Assembly (NCBI GenBank): GCA_016235265.1
Contig: JACRLI010000023.1
Location: forward strand, 113,820 to 177,819
Length of the DNA: 64,000 nucleotides
Reading direction: 5' to 3'
Source of the DNA: Candidatus Eisenbacteria bacterium
Lineage (GTDB): Bacteria > Eisenbacteria > RBG-16-71-46 > JACRLI01
Shown here: positions 60,832-64,000 of the stretch, one piece after another
Position numbering within the stretch: the first letter of the stretch is position 1
Layout of the letters: each line of letters starts with the position of its first letter
Program-made: the position numbers and the translations under genes
Notes under the pieces: model-generated
The model's input: only the letters and a program-made list of their open reading frames with translations
Databases searched by the model: none
Told to the model about the DNA's origin: nothing

Positions 60832-62646
60832 CTAATCGTACTTGCGCGCGACCGGCTGGACCATGCTGAGGTCCACCGGCTCGTACTCGAACTGCGGGCC
60901 CGACGCGCTCCAGGTCGCCAGCGTGGTCTTCGACCAGTTGACGTCGTCGCGCTTGTCGAACTCGGGCTTGTAGTGGGCGCCGCGGCTCTCGTCGCGCCGC
61001 AGCGCGCCCTGGGTCACCACGCGCCCGAGCTCCAGCATGTGCCACAGCTGGTTCACGAACGACAGCGACTGGTTGGCCCAGCCCGCGGCGTCCAGCACGT
61101 TCACCTTCCGGAACCGCTCCATGAGCTCCAGGATGTGGGCGTCGGTCTCGCGCAGCCTGTCGTTGTGGCGCACGATGGTCACGTTCTTGTTCATCCACTC
61201 GCCCAGCTCGCGGTGCAGGGAGTACGGGTTCTCGCCGCCCTGCATCCGGCCCAGCTCGGCGTAGCGCTTCGTCCACTTGGAAACCGCGCCCTCCCGGGCC
61301 GCCGCCGGGGTTTCCCTGTGCCCGGCCTTCGCGGCGGCCGCGTAGCTCATCATGCCGCGGGCGCCCAGGTCGCCGCCGTACACGCACGACAGCAGGGAGT
61401 TGGCCCCCAGGCGGTTGGCGCCATGGTACTGGTAGTCCACCTCGCCCGAGGCGAACAGGCCCGCCACGCTGGTCTGGTGGTTGCGCGGGCTGTCCGTGCG
61501 CACCATTCCGTCCGCCCCGGCCTCGTAGTCGATCCACAGGCCGCCCATGGAGTAGTGTACCGCCGGAAAGATCTTCATCGGCTCCCGGGTGGGATCCTCG
61601 CCCATGAACTTCTCGTAGATTTCCAGGATGCCGCCCAGCTTGCGGCGCAGCGTCGGCGCGTCAATGTGCGTGAGGTCGAGGTAGACCTGCATGCCCGCGC
61701 CCACTCCCAGGCCCAGGTCGAAGCAGACGTGGAAGATCTCGCGCGAGGCCACGTCGCGGGGCACCAGGTTGCGGTAGCGGGGATACTTCTCTTCCAGGAA
61801 GTACCACCGCTCGGCCTCGGGAATCTCGCGCGGCGGGCGGGGGTCGCCCTTCTTGCGCGGCACCCACACCCGGCCGCCCTCGCCGCGGGCGCTCTCGGAC
61901 ATCAGGCGCAGCTTGTCCTCGCCCGGGATGGCGGTGGGGTGAACCTGGATGAACTCGCCGTTGGCGTACACCGCCCCCTCGAGGAACGCCGAGGCGGCGG
62001 CGGAGCCGGTGTTGATGACCGAGTTGGTGGAGCGGCCAAAGAGCATGCCCGGGCCGCCGGTGGCCAGCATGGTGGCGTCGGCGGTGAGGGCCTCGATCTT
62101 CATGCTGCGCTGGTCCAGCACCACGGCGCCGCGGCACGTCCCGGAATCGTCGCGCACCATGCCCAGGTACTCGTGGTGCTCGAACTTGCGCACCAGGCCG
62201 GCGGCCTCGTGTCGGCGCACCTGCTCGTCCAGCGCGTAGAGCATCTGCTGGCCGGTGGTGGCGCCCGCGAAGGCGGTGCGGTTGTACAGGGTGCCGCCAA
62301 AGCGGCGGAAGTCCAGGTTGCCCTCGGGAGTGCGGTTGAACATCACTCCCATGCGGTCCAGCAGGTAGATGATCCCGGGCGCCGCGTAGCACATGCCCTT
62401 GCACAGCGGCTGGTGGGCCAGGAAGTCGCCGCCGCGGCAGGTGTCCACGAAGTGGATTTCGGGCGAGTCGTTCTCACCCTTGATGTTCACGGCCCCGTTG
62501 ATGCCGCCCTGCGCGCACACGGAGTGGCTGCGCTTCACCGGCACCACCGAGACGAGGTCCACCGTGTGCCCGGCTTCGGCCAGCTTGATGGTGGCCATCA
62601 GCCCCGCCAGACCGCCTCCGACCACCAGAAAGTGATTCTGCGCCAT
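60832..62646 (-). CDS. sdhA: Succinate dehydrogenase/fumarate reductase flavoprotein subunit
   Basis: 604 residues. FAD fold VVGGGLAGLMATIKLAEAGH, then KRSHSVCAQGGINGAVN with the His for covalent FAD, FGRSTNSVINTGSA, and QVHPTAIPGEDKLRLMSESARGE (split here at the active site, with Arg). GLFASGEVDYQYHGANRLGANSLLS closes the FAD site. The form is that of the Bacillus/Bacteroidetes (di-heme SdhC) type. The start is ATG 62646 with GGGGAG five bases upstream. It is the first gene of sdhAB; the anchor is normally upstream of sdhA but is missing here. Confidence 0.95.
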   Translation of the reverse strand: MAQNHFLVVGGGLAGLMATIKLAEAGHTVDLVSVVPVKRSHSVCAQGGINGAVNIKGENDSPEIHFVDTCRGGDFLAHQPLCKGMCYAAPGIIYLLDRMGVMFNRTPEGNLDFRRFGGTLYNRTAFAGATTGQQMLYALDEQVRRHEAAGLVRKFEHHEYLGMVRDDSGTCRGAVVLDQRSMKIEALTADATMLATGGPGMLFGRSTNSVINTGSAAASAFLEGAVYANGEFIQVHPTAIPGEDKLRLMSESARGEGGRVWVPRKKGDPRPPREIPEAERWYFLEEKYPRYRNLVPRDVASREIFHVCFDLGLGVGAGMQVYLDLTHIDAPTLRRKLGGILEIYEKFMGEDPTREPMKIFPAVHYSMGGLWIDYEAGADGMVRTDSPRNHQTSVAGLFASGEVDYQYHGANRLGANSLLSCVYGGDLGARGMMSYAAAAKAGHRETPAAAREGAVSKWTKRYAELGRMQGGENPYSLHRELGEWMNKNVTIVRHNDRLRETDAHILELMERFRKVNVLDAAGWANQSLSFVNQLWHMLELGRVVTQGALRRDESRGAHYKPEFDKRDDVNWSKTTLATWSASGPQFEYEPVDLSMVQPVARKYD

Positions 62647-63013
62647 TCGATCTCCCCTGACCCTGGCCCCGGGACGCGCGCGCCGGTTTCCCCGTGCACG
62701 GGCGGCCCGCCGCGTCCACGTGCCGCCCCGGCGGGTCCGGGCGGCGTGGCGCCGGGCGGGCCGGAAACGACGGCGGTATGCAATGTCGCACGAAATTAGC
62801 AGACCCGACGGGGAGGGGCAACCTCCTCGAAATGCTCCCACTTGAACGGGTTGGCGGCTCGCGGGAAGTTCCCTCCGTTGCGGCCCGCGGGCGCCGGGCG
62901 GGCTCTCCCACCGCCGGGGGGAGTTTGACGCATGCGTGCCGATTCGATAACCTGTTGTATACTTACTTGTTCTGTTGCTGTGAAACCTCACCACGGGGGG
63001 CACCAGGGGCGCC
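62647..63013. other. Divergent promoter region between sdhA and the exported protein gene
   Basis: 367 bp with no gene. Right part: TTGACG (62925-62930) followed at 15 bp by GATAAC and a separate TATACT (62958-62963) in an AT-rich patch, likely promoter elements for the gene at 63014. For sdhA on the minus strand, TTGCCC-N17-TAATTT near 62799-62827 is a weak candidate. No hairpin with T run. Confidence 0.4.
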
Positions 63014-63667
63014 ATGAGATCCGGTCATGCGCACATTCTCGCGCTCGCCTGCCTCGCCGCGGGCGCCGTGGCTGCCCCTGTCCGGGCATTCACGCTGAGC
63101 TACAGCGCCACGCTCCCGGTCCAGACCACCAGCTGGGCGTACGCCGTGGAAATCCCGCGGTTCAACCCGGCCATGGGAGTGCTGCAGAGCGTCACGGTCT
63201 CGGTGCGCGACAGCCTGGTGGCCGGCTTCATGTTCGAGAACCTGTCGTCCATCGCCGGGGCGAGCATGCGGGACTCCTCCCGGGCGGTGGTGCAGGTGCT
63301 GCGCCCCGACAACTCCGGAATCGTCTCCGCATCCGCCGCGGTGGAGCGCACCGCCTCCGTGGGAGTCTTCGACGGCTGGCTGGACTACGCCGGCACCTCG
63401 GGGGTGACCCTGGGCCCGGTGGTGGCGGTGGGCACCGCCTCCGCGATCCTGGTGGGCGGGGCGGACATCTCCATGTTCAGCGGGCTGGGTAACGTCTCGT
63501 TGCCCTGCCGCGCCACCGGCTTCGCCTCGCTTTCGAGCGTCGGAGAGAACAACCGGAACATCGTCACCACGGCGGCCGGCTGCGCGGTGACCGTGACCTA
63601 CACCTACCTGAGAACCACTCGGGTGGCCGCCTCCACGTGGGGCACGCTGCGGCGGCAGTACCGGTAG
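63014..63667 (+). CDS. Secreted choice-of-anchor E-like protein without membrane anchor
   Basis: 217 residues. It has a signal peptide (HILALACLAAGAVAAPVRA), then FTLSYSATLPVQTTSWAY, VEIPRFNPAMGVLQSVTVSV, MFENLSS, and VGVFDGWLDYAGTSGVTLG, the pattern of the choice-of-anchor E domain, whose members carry different C-terminal anchors (often PEP-CTERM). Here no hydrophobic helix follows; the chain ends VTVTYTYLRTT...STWGTLRRQYR. It may be released, or use the short basic tail. The terminator and intron follow directly. Confidence 0.68.
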   Translation: MRSGHAHILALACLAAGAVAAPVRAFTLSYSATLPVQTTSWAYAVEIPRFNPAMGVLQSVTVSVRDSLVAGFMFENLSSIAGASMRDSSRAVVQVLRPDNSGIVSASAAVERTASVGVFDGWLDYAGTSGVTLGPVVAVGTASAILVGGADISMFSGLGNVSLPCRATGFASLSSVGENNRNIVTTAAGCAVTVTYTYLRTTRVAASTWGTLRRQYR

Positions 63668-63684
63668 GCGCGGCGCCACCGATC

Positions 63685-63715
63685 GACGGGCCCGGGGGAA
63701 CCCCCCGGGCCCGTC
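63685..63715 (+). terminator. Terminator hairpin used as intron insertion context
   Basis: Perfect 14-bp stem (63685-63698 and 63702-63715) with loop aac, followed by ttgct. It ends the gene at 63014. A group II intron begins seven bases after the stem. Confidence 0.85.
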
Positions 63716-63721
63716 TTGCTG

Positions 63722-64000
63722 GTACGCCCAGCATGGGCACTGACTTGGAGGTGGAAGTCCTCCGGGAACTTGGTCACAGGGACCCAAGGGAACCGCAAGG
63801 TGCCGACCGTGAGGGGAGCGCTGAAGGAAGCGGGGAACGAACCTGCAGGCCGACGAACAGAAACCGGATAGAAGGCGATGCCGACCAGGGCGAGCGGGCC
63901 AGTGACCGTGAAGCTCTTGTGACCGAAGGTCGGTGGCGTAGATCCGGCGGTCGTGCAGGGAAGGCCAGTGCTCTTATCTGGGGAGATCTCGCTTTATGCC
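63722..64000 (+). mobile_element. 5' part of a group II intron, class C-like (continues beyond window)
   Basis: The sequence from about 63722 starts GTACGCCCAGCATGGGCACTG, near the GUGYG 5' consensus. It continues with domain-I-like elements: ggaggtggaagtcctcc, the stretch CTGAAGGAAGC (63821-63831), and CTTATCTGGGGAGATCT (63973-63989), which resembles the region before the end of domain I/II in class IIC introns such as that of Oceanobacillus iheyensis. Insertion directly behind an intrinsic terminator stem is the known target preference of class C. No ORF is reached in the window; a reverse transcriptase/maturase should follow in domain IV. The exact 5' splice site may be off by one or two bases. 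Confidence 0.85.

Overview
The window is very GC-rich bacterial DNA (I estimate close to 70 %), densely coding, with many 1-8 bp gene overlaps, frequent GTG/TTG starts and clear Shine-Dalgarno sequences. Gene content suggests a free-living, respiring Gram-negative heterotroph. It has an alternative complex III, succinate dehydrogenase of the Bacteroidetes/Bacillus flavoprotein type, a clade II N2O-reductase cluster, periplasmic cytochrome peroxidase, lipoproteins, and secreted proteins with FlgD/T9SS-like C-terminal modules. This fits a little-cultivated high-GC lineage around the FCB superphylum (Eisenbacteria- or Gemmatimonadota-like). I cannot fix the phylum from the sequence alone.

Layout. 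1-2.8 kb: partial sthA and an FAD-oxidase-like gene (minus). 3.0-10.1 kb: complete actABCDEF operon (alternative complex III) closed by a perfect 21-bp inverted repeat. 10.2-16 kb: small membrane protein, M16 protease, hybrid histidine kinase, cold-shock gene with structured leader. 16-19 kb: cupin, a tandem palindromic repeat, osmC, and a three-gene exosortase locus (membrane protein, short exosortase, and a probable substrate carrying its own C-terminal sorting signal). 19-29.7 kb: OPA/MFS transporter, ogt, secreted proteins, ispG coupled to a YajR-like transporter, lysC. 29.7-34.2 kb: four-gene operon that reads as a bacterial ceramide/sphingolipid pathway (PAP2 enzyme, epimerase-fold reductase, GNAT-fold acyltransferase, serine palmitoyltransferase) behind a good TTGACA-N17-TACATT promoter. 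34.3-39.5 kb: secreted M14 carboxypeptidase, GH113-like hydrolase, DUF1015. 39.5-40.5 kb: strong promoter, structured RNA leader and triheme lipoprotein. 40.5-51 kb: truncated GNAT gene, Crp/Fnr regulator, cytochrome peroxidase, then the hemerythrin-cytochrome-nosZ-membrane protein-nosD-nosF-nosL-orf-nosY cluster. 51-57.2 kb: glycogen debranching enzyme, GH63 glucosidase, lipoprotein. 57.5-62.7 kb: mutY, secreted protein, receiver-like protein, sdhB, sdhA. 63-64 kb: a choice-of-anchor E-like secreted protein, its terminator, and the 5' end of a group IIC-like intron inserted just after that terminator.

How it works together. SdhAB and alternative complex III feed electrons into quinone and periplasmic cytochromes. 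Small c-type cytochromes and NosZ, and the di-heme peroxidase, can use them. The Crp/Fnr gene and a Crp/Fnr-type 14-bp dyad in front of hemerythrin-nos suggest redox or NO control. The exosortase and sphingolipid loci point to unusual envelope chemistry. These two loci, the structured leader at 39.5 kb and the intron are the parts most worth following up. No tRNA, rRNA or CRISPR array was seen.
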